Assembly: GCF_958450345.1 (NCBI RefSeq)
Contig: NC_088784.1
Coordinates: 80,997,747 to 81,061,746 of the forward strand
Source of the DNA: Calliphora vicina
Lineage: Eukaryota; Arthropoda; Insecta; Diptera; Calliphoridae
Length of the DNA stretch: 64,000 bases
Reading direction: 5' to 3'
Shown here: in pieces, positions 11,871 through 22,910 of the stretch
How positions within the stretch are numbered: the stretch's first letter is position 1
Layout of the letters: the number at the start of each line of letters is the position of its first letter
Program-made: the position numbers and the translations under genes
The notes under the pieces: model-generated
What the model saw: only the letters and a program-made list of their open reading frames with translations
Databases searched by the model: none
Told to the model about the DNA's origin: nothing

Positions 11871-12790
11871 AGTAAGAGTGCTATATTCGGCTATGCCGAA
11901 TCTTATATACCCTTCACCTTTGTTGTGGATGCATTATTATTTTTTATAATTAGTATATATGTATGTACATTGCCCATTTTCAGCGTACAGCATCCTAAAT
12001 TTATCAAGAACACAAAAAACAACAACAACGCCAAACGAAACAAAACACCAAAAGAAAAAACAAAATACGCAAGGCAATGAAACCAACACACATCCAAACA
12101 AACGTTTAATTGTATAAAAAACAACAACAACGCCAAAAGAAACAAAACACAAAAGAAAAACCAACACACAACCAAACAAAAGTTTAGTTGTATAAAAAAC
12201 AACAACAACGCCAAAAGAAACAAAACACAAAAAAAACAAAATACACAAAGCTTGCACATAGAAACATACGTTTTGTTGTTTTTTTTGTAAAAAAAACCAA
12301 CACACAACCAAACAAACGTTTAGTTGTATAAAAAACAACAACAACGCCAAAAGAAACAAAACACAAGAAAAAACAAAATACACAAAGCTTGCACATAGAA
12401 ACATACGTTTTGTTGTTTTTTTGTCAAAGCATGCAACATTGTGTTTTTTGATAAAATTTTCAGAGGTTGTCTCGGATTTTTGCTCATATCTCCGTTATTT
12501 ATGGACGGATTTTGCTGATTTTAAATAGCAAAATTCTCGAAAGTATGTCTGACAGAATTGTTGAAGATTTGGATCCCGGAGATATCTGGGGCCTTCAGAA
12601 AATTGATTTCAACAGACAGACAGACAGACAGACGGACAGACAGACAGACAGACGGACATGGCTTAATCGACTCCGCTATCTATAAGGATCCAGAATATAT
12701 ATACTTTATAGGGTCGGAAATGAAAAATGTAGAAATTACAAACGGAATGACAAACTTATATATACCCTTCTCACGAAGGTGAAGGGTATA
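11871..12790 (+). mobile_element. mini-me-type repeat (family B), copy 2, near complete
   Basis: Begins aagtaagagtgctatattcg, with the hairpin TTCGGCTATGCCGAA, the box tatacccttcacc, a PolyA/AAC-rich tandem block, then a GACAGACAGACGGACA tract at about 12609-12659, the core atatatactttatagggtcg, and ends with tacccttctcacgaaggtga. The best copy for defining the family. Confidence 0.8.
12000..12425 (+). repeat. tandem repeat inside mini-me copy 2
   Basis: About four units of 76-140 bp with 'aacaacaacgccaaaagaaa' and 'aaccaacacacaaccaaaca', partly with 'gcttgcacatagaaacatac'. The repeat creates long minus-strand open frames that are not genes. Confidence 0.8.
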
Positions 12791-12882
12791 AAAATTATTG
12801 AATAGATAATTTTCGTAATTGAAAACACATTTTTGTTATTTTGTATGTTTCAATTACGAAAATTATCTATTCAATAATTTTT
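12790..12882. repeat. perfect 35-bp inverted repeat
   Basis: 12790-12824 is the exact reverse complement of 12848-12882, with a 23-nt loop. It directly abuts the end of mini-me copy 2. Confidence 0.9.
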
Positions 12883-12979
12883 GTATTTGAAATTCAGCTA
12901 ATAACGAAAATTGTATATTCAATTGTCAAAATTATAAAATTCAAAACTCAAAATTCAATAGAAAATATCAAGAAATTTT

Positions 12980-13170
12980 GCTGGTATCACACGGGTGTGT
13001 AATAAGGACTTGCATCGTATATTTTAGTTTATTTACCCCTCTAATTTCTCGAAAATTACACGTAGCTCCGAAAAATAAGTATAATCTGAGAATTATGTAT
13101 CGAATATAAAGTTTTAGTTTTGGCGGCTCCAAAACCATTGTAGACCTGTGTAATTCACCAATAACAAAAA
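12980..13170 (+). repeat. dispersed repeat E, copy 2
   Basis: Shares gctggtatcacacggg, ggctccaaaacca-type and gacctgtgtaattcaccaat words with 10094-10330. Confidence 0.6.
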
Positions 13171-13229
13171 CATTTACGTTTATTTTAATTAAAAATCTCA
13201 AATATTCAGAAATTTTTCAAGTATTTTGT

Positions 13230-14310
13230 ACAGCAAAACTTGTGTGTTTTATAGGAAATTTTTTTATAAAAGATATTGCTATAGAAAATCTTGTGTATAA
13301 CAGAATTTCCTATAGAATATCTTTAGTTTAACTATATTTTCTATAGCAAAGCTTGTGTATAACACTATTTTATATAGTATATCTTGTGTATTTGCTATAA
13401 AAGATCATGTATATAACATTATTTTCTATAGGAAATCTTTTGTATAATAGTATTTTCTATAAAAAAGCATGTGTATATCAATATTCTCTATAGGAGATCT
13501 TGTGTATAACAGTATTTCCAATAAAAAATCTTGTGTATAACTGTATTTTCTATAATACATTATTTTCTATAAAAAAAACTTCTGTATAACAGTATTTGAT
13601 ATAGAAAATCTTATGTATAACAGTTTTTTCAATAGGAAATCTTGAGTATTTTGTATAAAAAATTGTGTGTATAACAGTATTTTCTATAGCGAAGCTTCTG
13701 TATAACAGTATTTGATATAGAAAATAGGAAATCTTGTGTATGACAGTATTTACTATTGGAAATCTTGTGTATAACAGTATTTTCTGTAGCAACGATTTTG
13801 TATAACAGTATTTCATATAGATTATCTAGTGTATAACAGTATTTTCAATATTTCTATATTTTCTTGTGAATAACAATATCTGCTATAAAAATCTGATTGT
13901 GTATAACAGTATTCGCTATAAAATATCATGTATTTTCGATTATTTCCTATAGAAAATCTTGTGTATAACAATATTTTCTATAGGAACTAATGTGTATAGT
14001 AGTTTTTTCTATAGGAAATCTTGTTTATAAGAGTATTTTCTATATAAAATCTTATGTATAACAATATTTTCTGTAGAAAATCTTCTGTATAACAGTATTT
14101 TCTATAGGAAATCTTGTATAAACCTAACAGAATTTTCTAATGAAAATCTTGTGTATAACAGTATTTTATATAGCAAATATTGTATATAACTGTATTTTAT
14201 AGAGGAAATCTTGTGTATAACTGTATTTGTTATAAAATATCTTATATGTAAGATTATTTTCTACAGAAAATCTTATGTATCACAATATTTTCTAAAGAAA
14301 ATATGTTAAA
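13230..14310 (+). repeat. minisatellite, unit about 31 bp
   Basis: More than 30 head-to-tail imperfect copies of a unit built from cttgtgtataacagtatttt and ctataggaaa. Unit length varies from about 26 to 40 bp. It covers about 1.08 kb just downstream of the syntrophin gene. The regular unit is not CRISPR-like: there are no unique spacers. Confidence 0.9.
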
Positions 14311-15221
14311 AGATTTATAGATTTATCTTTCAAATCTTTTTAAGATTTTAAAATCGATTAAAACATAATTGCGTTAGGAATTGTTAAGTGTGCGAGTCAT
14401 AATAAGTTATTTTTTTCTACAACTCCAAAGTCACTTAGTGTAGCACAGTGTTATCGATTTCGTTTCTAAACGACACAACACTAATTGTCCATGATATTAA
14501 GTTTCCATTGTGTGAAAATAAAAAAAACGTTACTCTTTCCCTTATAATGGTGTAAATTATATTATAATCGATTTAAACCGATCTTTAGATAGATTTTTTT
14601 TTGTTAATTATTTATATAGTTAAGCTTAGCTAAAAATTGTTTATTTTATATTATAAATGAGCTTAAGGTTTTCTTTAAATTGTTTTCTTTGTATGCCAAT
14701 TTCTTACACAGTTTTTTTTTCCTTGTTCGAGTAATTATTATAAATATCAATTTAATATACAAATTTATTTTATAAATTTTTATCTAAAAAATTGTTTTTA
14801 AGTCTAATTTATGAAGACTTTTTTTATGTTTTTAATTTTTTGTTTTTTTTTTCTTTTATGTTGCAACAACATTTAAAGTTTATAATAGTTGAATTTGTTT
14901 TTCAGTTTTTTTGGTTTTGACTTTAATAAATAGTTTTGTTTGTGTGTGTTTTGTTTTGCTCTTTTTGTTTGTATATATAATTTTTGTTGATTTTTTATGG
15001 TAATAAATAATTTAATTAATAATAATTTGATATAAATATTTATGTAAATTCATACTTACTTATTTATAAACATAGTTTTGTTTTTTGTTTTCAATTTATT
15101 TATTTAGTTATTAAGTATAGCACTCTCGTACAACTCTAATGGATTGTTTTTTGTTTTTAATTTTTTTTGTAATTTTTTAATGGCAAAAAACAAAACTGTT
15201 GCATTTGCAGTTGTAATGAGT
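14311..15221. other. AT-rich, probably syntrophin 3'UTR and flank
   Basis: No repeat family or coding signal recognised. It follows the syntrophin stop codon on the minus strand, so part of it is expected to be 3'UTR. Confidence 0.5.
15095..15104 (-). other. possible polyadenylation signals of the syntrophin gene
   Basis: On the minus strand two overlapping AATAAA hexamers (15095-15100 and 15099-15104) lie about 120 bp after the stop codon, in AT-rich sequence without a recognisable repeat. The surrounding DNA is so AT-rich that further AATAAA words occur by chance, so this is only a candidate 3' end. Confidence 0.3.
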
Positions 15222-15332
15222 TTAAGTCTGTTGTATGGAACTTAAAAATGCTGGATCAACAGACGCAACTTTAGCTGTCAGAAATGCATGCATACAAAAC
15301 AACAAACTCTGTAGCACTTGACATTCTAGTTC
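15222..15332 (-). CDS. Syn2: gamma-syntrophin, terminal coding exon with stop (36 codons + TAA)
   Basis: Short last exon, found by reading the minus strand for the expected C-terminus. It begins at an acceptor ggcaacacag just above 15332 (weak pyrimidine tract), is phase 0, and ends at TAA (15222-15224). The peptide starts ELECQVLQSLL and continues FCMHAFLTAKVASVDPAFL, then SSIQQT and stop. This matches the C-terminus of gamma-syntrophins (KELEF ... VLHCIHSFFAAKVA ... DP). It follows the previous exon exactly, giving ...AIETK/ELECQ, where vertebrates have ...IEAK/ELEF. The intron to 26846 is 11,513 bp and holds at least nine mobile elements. The weak acceptor is the only odd point; the residue-level match outweighs it. 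Confidence 0.93.
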   Translation of the reverse strand, partial: ELECQVLQSLLFCMHAFLTAKVASVDPAFLSSIQQT

Positions 15333-15946
15333 CTGTGTTGCCAATTGTTTGTTTTTTTTATTATTGTTTTAGACAGGAAGAAGGAGCAGGCGAATGATGA
15401 TACATAAAAATGTAAGAAAAAAAATACAACGAATAAATATTTTAGCATACAAATGTACATATATAAATATAAATGAATTAAATTATATTAACTAAGTTTA
15501 GTTGGAAGTGGGCTTTTAAAATATTTTATTGGAATTTTGTATTCTTTTTTGTTTATTATAAAAATAAATAAATCTGTAATTTTTAAACGGATAGTGCGAT
15601 TTTAATAAAACTTCCCATGTCTATAGAAGAGAGACAAGCTTATGTTTTGAATTTGGATCTTATGGAATATCTGGGGGCGTGGCCACAAAATCCTAAAGTA
15701 TGACATCTTGGATAAAATGGCGGAAGGGCCTAGGTAAACCAATATTAGCAGATTTTAGGAGATTTCTATTTTAACGTTATCCTTGTTAAAATACCTTTCA
15801 AGAAAATATCAGGGACGGTAAATAACGGTTATCCAGAAAATCAAAAACCTATATTATTTTATACCAATAGATTTGTAGTGAAGTGCTTTTTCAGAATATA
15901 TGGTGATATTAAGAGGATCTAAACTCCACAGTTAACAATTATATTT

Positions 15947-16815
15947 CAACATAAAAATAAAAGTTCGCATGAAACACTTAAAAAAATAATTTTAAATAGC
16001 CGTCATAAAAAAAACTCATTTGAGGAGTTTTATTTTTCCCGTCAGAAAAAAACTTATTTGAGGAGTTTTATTTTTTCCGTCAGAAAATAAAACTCGTTTC
16101 GTTTATTAACCCTCCGACGGTTGAGTCATCCGTTGCCCTTATACGAAGTACATGGTCCACAGGGAATTTTATATGAAAACGCATTTTTTAAACATTTTTT
16201 TTGTTTTGATTTATTATTATTTACTAATTATACATGTGTAATGAATGTTAGAAAAAAATGTTCTTTTATATATAACATTATTAATTCTTTATGAGTTTTA
16301 TATAGAAAAAAGCCTAAAAAACTATTGTTGAAATTTCAGTACACGGTCCCAGCGGACCTAAACTATTGGTCGGATCGCTTTGATTTTTTTAAACGATTCT
16401 AGATAAAATTTCCTTGGAATACTTCTCATGGACCATCAAGGATTAATTTCAGTTTGAAAATGAAAAAGGTCCCCAGGGACCCGAAAAACAATTTTTTATT
16501 AGGAATCAAACAACAACAAATTATTTTATTTTCATGGTAATTTATTCAATTGCAATGCAAAGTTCTTTACAAATTGTAATTATCTGACCAACGGCAAGCT
16601 TTAGGTGTCAATTTACATAAAATGAGTTTTATTTTCTGACGCGAAAAATAAAACTCTTCAAAGGTCTTTTTTTTCTGACCGAAAAAATAAAACTCCTCAA
16701 TTGAGTTTTATTTTCTGATGGAAAAAATTAAACCCCTCAAATGAGTTTATTTTATTATTGCTATTTAAAAATATTTTTTTAAGAGTTTCATGCGAAATTT
16801 TATTTTTACGTGTTG
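15947..16815. mobile_element. foldback element with palindromic arms
   Basis: The outer arms are inverted copies (ttcgcatgaaac followed by aaaaaataattttaaatagc on the left; its reverse complement at 16755-16800). Inner parts of both arms repeat gagttttattttctgac and its complement several times, so each arm can also fold on itself. The loop (16115-16615) carries GGTCC..GGACC-type palindromes. Non-coding. Confidence 0.75.
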
Positions 16816-18334
16816 TTTTATTGAAAGAAATTTTAAAGAAAATTAGTTTTCAATTTTTTTATAACAACTTCCAGGGACTCTTAATTTTTCACCAACAATA
16901 TTTAACCAATTTGTAGCTAAGGTAAAGCTGAACAACTCTTGTGAACATATCATTGCAATTTGAATGTGTCTATAGACACAATAAATGGCTCACAAAGCTC
17001 ACTTTGATTCTTAAAAAATTAGTTTTTTACTATTTTTTGACGCTAAACAAAGATTTTTTGTTAAAAAAGTATGATCAAGTCCACATTTCTATGTTGTGCT
17101 GTATTATTTATTCGTCTGAGGTATTTTCGAGTTGATTAACTGTTGTTCAGCTTCGTAGGCGAAATGAGGATCAGTGGGTGGTCCCACAAAGTCTCACATT
17201 GTTCAAAAAAATCGCCAAAAATCTATTTATGATCCGAATGAGCTGAAATTTAAAATGTAAATAGTCCTTGAGGAGGTCTACAAAAAATATATTTATATGT
17301 GTAGGCTATTACTTTTAGTTCGAAAGATATTTAGGTTTATTTTTTTTTAAATTTTGCTCGATCTTTTTTTCGTTTATTAGATATGACGGTACTACGGAGG
17401 GTCGATAAATTTTTTTTAAATATCACGTATATTTTCGATAAAATTCTGAAGAAAATACTATAAACTTGATAACAGCTACCTCGTCCCTATAAAAAGTTAT
17501 ACTAACCCAAAGATGAACTATCTTTTTTCATGTTTCAACTTTGTTTTTTTTATAGTTTTTCCCAATAAAGTCCCTATATTTTTTCTTTATTTCTTCAGGA
17601 CTATATACAATTTTTATATGATCTCGAAAGAGAACTTAATGCAAATGCGTCTAAAATTAAAATTGGCTCACATAAGCTTACATTGTCCCTCTCAGCCCTA
17701 TCTAAACTAGGCCAATTTTGAAACAAAATTTAAGGTTTGAATAAAAAATTCTAAAATCTCAAAGTCTTGAACCTCAAGAAGGCTCCATATTTGTATTGGT
17801 CTATATGTTATTTAAATATATTCAAAGATTTTTTTAATATCACACTGTAAATAACATCAAAGTGGGTACTTTTCCAAAAAAACCCGGTTTTTGGAACACA
17901 TTTTCCCCGTTTTAGGAATTTCGTTATTTAGAAATAAAGAATGGCAACAATTGTAATGCTATTAACTTAAGCACATTTAAATCTATATTAGTGCTTAATC
18001 TTGTTATAATATCTTTAGCCGTTAAAATTTTACATTAATTCAAATTTTATTTTTTTCTTGATGGAAAATATTTTTTTTTTAATTTTTATGGTAAATGATG
18101 TCCGAAAAAATTATAAAATAATTTAATTTCACCAAAATTTTAATCTTCAAGTCTTAAGGTTTTCATCAATACCAACAAGCTTATATTTACTCTTCAGAAG
18201 CTTCACAAACCATGCCCCTTTTCAAATTTTTTTTACGTTTTTTAAATATTGCAGCAACACGGTCTTGCGTGATCAAGATTCGGTAACATGATGGGTATGG
18301 ATCATACTGATAATGATGTGCCCATTCTTCGCTA
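16816..18334. other. AT-rich intron DNA without recognised feature
   Basis: I see no coding exon, TIR pair or transposase remnant here. Confidence 0.5.
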
Positions 18335-18450
18335 TTGCAGTTGGTCTATGCGAATAAGCCACAAACCACAGCGACCCTCAAAGCCAACATAACCCATGTA
18401 ATCGGTCAAATTCAGCCTGATTTATGAGCCAGACTCTTAGAAAATTAGAC
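18335..18450 (+). pseudogene. C-terminal scrap of a Tc1/mariner-superfamily transposase
   Basis: The DNA is nearly identical to 21398-21510 (marker atgcgaataagccacaaacc). With stops, the frame reads like the VYADKPQT...ANITRVI.DI block found near the end of insect DD34D-type transposases. Confidence 0.6.
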
Positions 18451-18584
18451 ATTCTTCGCTATTGCAGCACAATAGAGATGTTTTCACTTGGTCATATGTG
18501 TTTTTTCGCTTCAAAAAGTAGTAAGAAACGAATGGACATACATTTTTTATGCACAAGCAGTGCTTTGGATATACCGACTCCTTA

Positions 18585-18800
18585 GGAACTCGCTGTTACT
18601 ATTTGTATACCCAGCGCTATCTTCTAGACAATTCCAGTATTATCTATTTCTACCCAGTGCTTTTCATGTTGCTTCACAGTTACTAAAACATTTAGAAAAC
18701 TAAAACACAATTTCATATGTGAATGAAATTAATGCATTCAAAATCAACAACACACAGGAAGTTGGCAGAATATTGTAATGAAAATCGTACTATCCATTTA
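18585..18800 (+). repeat. repeat F, copy 1
   Basis: aactcgctgttactatttgt to cgtactatccatttag. Copy 2 is at 19612-19797. An inverted scrap is at 43340-43382. Confidence 0.7.
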
Positions 18801-18945
18801 GAAATTAAAGATTTATTTAGACCTTTTTTGAAATTCTAATAGAATCAGACAATAGTCTCTAAAAATGAGAGATTATGTCTGTTCTAATAACATTTATAAA
18901 TCACTTATAAAATCAAATCAATTACACAGTTGCTCCTAATTATAC

Positions 18946-19600
18946 CCTACACCACCATAGTGGGGAGGGTATAATGCGTTTGTGCAGATGTTTGTAACGC
19001 CCAAAAATATTAGTCTGACACCCACCTTAAAGTATACCGATCGACTTAGAATCACTTTCTGAGCTGGCTGTCCATATAAACCTTGTGCGCAGATTCGCAA
19101 TTTTGAAGATATTTCGATCAAATTTGGTACATATTATTTTTTCGGCCCATTTCAGCCAGTTTCAATAGGCTTCGTCCTATTGAAACTGTCTGAAATCGGT
19201 CCATTATTTCATCTAGGCCCAATACAAATGTCCTTCCGAAATTGGACTTTATCGGTCATAAATGTTTAATTTATAAATTTATCTCCACAAATTGCGCTCC
19301 AAATAAGTTTGTTATATACGAAATTCATGTCACCAAATTTTTTTACGATCGGTCCATAATTAGTCATAGCTCCCATATAGACCCGCTTCCGAAAACCTCT
19401 TTAACGAGCATAATGTCTCTTAAAAATGTTGGTATACACACAAAATTCAATATAAATAACTTTCATATAGACATAAATCACACGACCTAATATCATGGTA
19501 ATCGGTCCATAATTGGTCATAGCTCCCATATAAGGCCCACTTCCGAAAATCACTCAAAAATATAAATTATTGATATTTTAAAAGAAAAATATTTTGTTTA
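18946..19600 (-). mobile_element. family-A interspersed repeat, copy 1
   Basis: Runs from the hairpin taccctacaccaccatagtg through tcgacttagaatcactttct and the word catagctcccatatagaccc, to the 5' part near 19600. Compared with the complete copy at 45572-46311 it lacks the final AACAAGTAAG/GGTCGGTC hairpin. Confidence 0.75.
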
Positions 19601-19611
19601 CTTGTTTTTAG

Positions 19612-19975
19612 CAACTCGCTGTTACTATTTGTATTCCCAGCGCCATCTTCTACAAAATTCCAGTATTATCCATTTCTACCCATTTCTACCCAGAGTTTTT
19701 AAATTTGCTCCTCATATGAATGGAATTCAAGGATTCGAAATCAATAACATACAGGAAGTTTTCTGAATATTGTAATGCAAATCGTATTATCCATTCAAAA
19801 CAAAACCTAGTAGGACATAAAATGTTAGGTCCTCAATCCCAAATTTAGTGCCATCATTCTGTGTTGAAATAATCCACACTCTCTACTATGGATGGAATCT
19901 TACTTAACTATAACTATTAAAAACTTATAAAATCAAATCAATTACACAGTTGCTCCTAATTTTTTAATTCTATTT
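19612..19975 (+). repeat. repeat F, copy 2, and duplicated flank
   Basis: Matches 18587-18800. Its right part (cttataaaatcaaatcaatt, then acacagttgctcctaatt, 19928-19960) duplicates 18905-18940, so the same tract lies on both sides of family-A copy 1. Confidence 0.7.
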
Positions 19976-21105
19976 AGTTTACAAATCTTTTTAAATCCAC
20001 TCAAAAACCATTAAATTAAATCAAATTGAAAAAAAGCTATTAAATTACATAATACTTTTAATTTTATATATCCAGAAGAAAAAAAAATAACAAACCTTAA
20101 GTAATATGGTATTTTATAAAGTGGAGAAAAAAACTTAAAATAGAAAAATGGAAGCTGAACAATATAAAATAAATGGCGTTTTATACTTCGTTAATGTTAA
20201 AGTTTATTGGCAGGAAGCGGAATAATGAAAAACTAATGTAGGAAAATAGCAAAAAAAAAATTTTATTTTTTTTTTGCATATTTCCAAACTAGAACAATGA
20301 GGCAAAGCAAAAATATGATATCAACAGTACTCTATTATAAATGTTTGAATTTATGAATAAAACAGCTAACAAAAAAAAAAAAGAGAAAGAAGAGCAAACA
20401 AATAAAACCAACAACTAATCCAAATCCCAAATACCCGTAAAATTTATACTCAGACTATACGACTACTCCCTGTAAACGTATTAATACAAAGATAAAAAAA
20501 ATAATAAAAAAAAATATTTAAAGAGAACTTTTGTAAAGCAAAAACAACTGCAAACTAAGAGGCCGAGAATAGGAAATAAAAAAAAAATGTCAAACCATAA
20601 ATTAACGTTAGACTCTTAATGTAACAATATTAACTTGAAATTAATTTTATTTAATAGAAAAATACTGACAAATCACTAAGCCAACCAACCATATAATAAA
20701 ATCCAATTTAGTTTGATTCAATTGCAGTCATCGAATTTATGTGATTTAATAATTATTTGTTTTGGATTTCTGCCTGTATTTAGCTGAATGAACAGTGGTT
20801 TGCATAAATTTTACTTTGATTTTTGTTGATGATTATAGTCAAGTGACATTTTTGGAACCTAAGCTTTAGGAAATTCATAGGTTAATAGCCATATTAAGAA
20901 GGTGAGAGATATATTGATGTTTAAAAATTAACAAAGTTCGAGGCTGGTAAAAGACAATAATTGCGAAATCGGAAAACTCACAAATAAATGGTCTTCCAGT
21001 TGATATCGGCCATATTGTTGTACATCTGTCGAATTGGCTGTCATTTATTCAATTTGTTTTGTCAAATCACCACGGACGGATATAGCATTCAACAACACGT
21101 TTAAA
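19976..21105. other. AT-rich intron DNA without recognised feature
   Basis: No open coding signal or repeat family recognised. Confidence 0.5.
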
Positions 21106-21109
21106 TGAT

Positions 21110-21610
21110 AAAATTGTTTTATCTAAATGGGCTCTGGAGCAGTTGGAAACTGACCCTAATTTTCTTCAAAAAAATCATGTTCACGTCAGCAAAAAAAAAA
21201 ATTTCGAATTTGGGACGATACCAATTCGTCAACGAATTGGGTCGATGGACCCAATGACAACGACATGTGCTTTATATTGGACATTCTGCACTAGCGATTT
21301 GAGGGCATGGTCATCTCACGTGGAGGTGATGTGAACTGGGCACCGAGAACGTGCGATTTGACCCCGTTCGACTTTTTATTGTGAGGTTTTCTTAAGTTGG
21401 TCTATGCGAATAAGCCACAAACCACAGCGACCCTCAAAGCCAACATGACCCATGTAATCGGTCAAATTCAGCCTTATTTATGAGCCAGAGTCATAGAAAA
21501 TTAGACATTTCCAGTGAAGCCACGGCGGACTTTTTTACGATGTTCAATTCCATACATAATATCATCGATAGACTTTTCAAATGAAATACAAATTTCGTTG
21601 ATATCTTACA
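21110..21610 (+). pseudogene. Tc1/mariner-superfamily transposase relic
   Basis: Frames in order give WALEQLETDPNFLQKN (family WALEQIAADPDFGKKI, ahead of the first catalytic Asp), then CDLTPFDF-type text near 21355 and VYANKPQT near 21400, as in the C-terminus of DD34D-type insect transposases (SCDLTPLDYFLWGYVKS ... YADKPQT). The middle is deleted and several stops interrupt it. Related scraps lie at 18335 and 53105. Confidence 0.7.
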
Positions 21611-22910
21611 CACTTTGCTATATTTAAATTTAAATATAGGTAGCGCTTAAAGAAATCCTTTATATAATATTCAATATTGTTCGCTAATATATCCTAATTA
21701 TATTTCTTAATTCGATACACTATTAATGACAACAAATATGGGGGATTTCATGTCATGTGAAACAACTTTTGAAATCGATGTTTTCCGATCGGTTTGTACC
21801 AAGGTTAGTCCTATTGGATAGTAATTCAGACACAATTTTTCAACAAAATCGGTCGAGAACTCTCTAAGTTAGATTGAGTCAAAATTTGATATTTTGGTCA
21901 AACATGTGTTTTTTCTCATTCATATAACATATTACCTATTAAATGTCCCAAATAGTTTAGATAGCTATTTCTTCAATCTTTCGAAAAAAAAAATTGAAAT
22001 ATAAAAAAAATTATTTTTTTTTTCCGAAATCAAAAACTTGACCTTTTTTTCCAAAATAGGCTTTTTTTTCTCAAAAGAAATCTTAGACCTCTTCCTTGAA
22101 GATCTATTAGGTCGCTGAGTGGGATGCGAGTTGGAATCTATTAAAATAAATGTTTTGTACATAACTCAAAACATAAAATTTTGTTGATTTTTTTTCTTCA
22201 AAATTAATCATTTTTTAAATTATTTTTTTTTTTCTAAAATGAAAGCTTATGTTTTTTCCTTGAAGACCTGTTAGGTCGCTGAGAATAAATGTTTTGTAAC
22301 TCAAGACATAAAATTTTAGATTTTAATATAAATTTTTTTTCAAAATGGAGTATTTTTATACCCTTCACCATGAGAAAATTCACAACCTCGATTTTTGGCC
22401 TAGTTTTGATCTATATCTGGATTACTAAGTCATTAATATAGACAATATGGATATTAGGGTTCTATAAGTCGATTGTTCGAACAATCTAATGATAGATATT
22501 TCAAAGTCCATTGCAACGATGTATATAAGGCTATAGTAATGTGGACCTACAATGGGTCAAAATCGGGAAACAAAATTTTAACCCGATTTTTTTTAACAAA
22601 AAAAATATATTTGTCATTAATTTTTTTTCACAAATAAATATTTTTTTTTAATTAAAAAAAATTTTTAACCCGATTTTTTTTCCAAAAAATCATAAATATT
22701 TTTTAACTAATAAATTTAAAAAAAAATAATTTAGAAAATTTAAAAAAACATCGAAATACAAAAATTTTAATTTTTTTTTTAATTTTCAAAAACAATTTGA
22801 AAAAAAAATTAAATTTTGAAAAAAAAATTAAATTTTGTTTACCTAAAAATATTTCAAAGTTGTATTTTAAAATATAATTTGGTGAAGGGTATATAAGATT
22901 CGCCGAATAT

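Larger units (their letters stand above)
11771..12979. repeat. large inverted repeat with a mini-me inside
   Basis: Arms of about 98 bp (11771-11868 and 12881-12979) are reverse complements apart from a few indels (start aaatttcttgatattttcta). The loop holds a complete family-B repeat. This looks like a foldback or MITE that later received the mini-me. Confidence 0.75.

Noticed and set aside
11903..12404. Overlapping minus-strand open frames of 134 and 155 codons rich in Cys, Phe and Leu
   Set aside because: They are the translation of the AAC-rich tandem repeat in mini-me copy 2; the same peptide recurs with each repeat unit and in several frames.
13230..14310. Regular ~31-bp repeats as a CRISPR array
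   Set aside because: The units are contiguous and diverged, with no unique spacers, and the DNA is animal nuclear.
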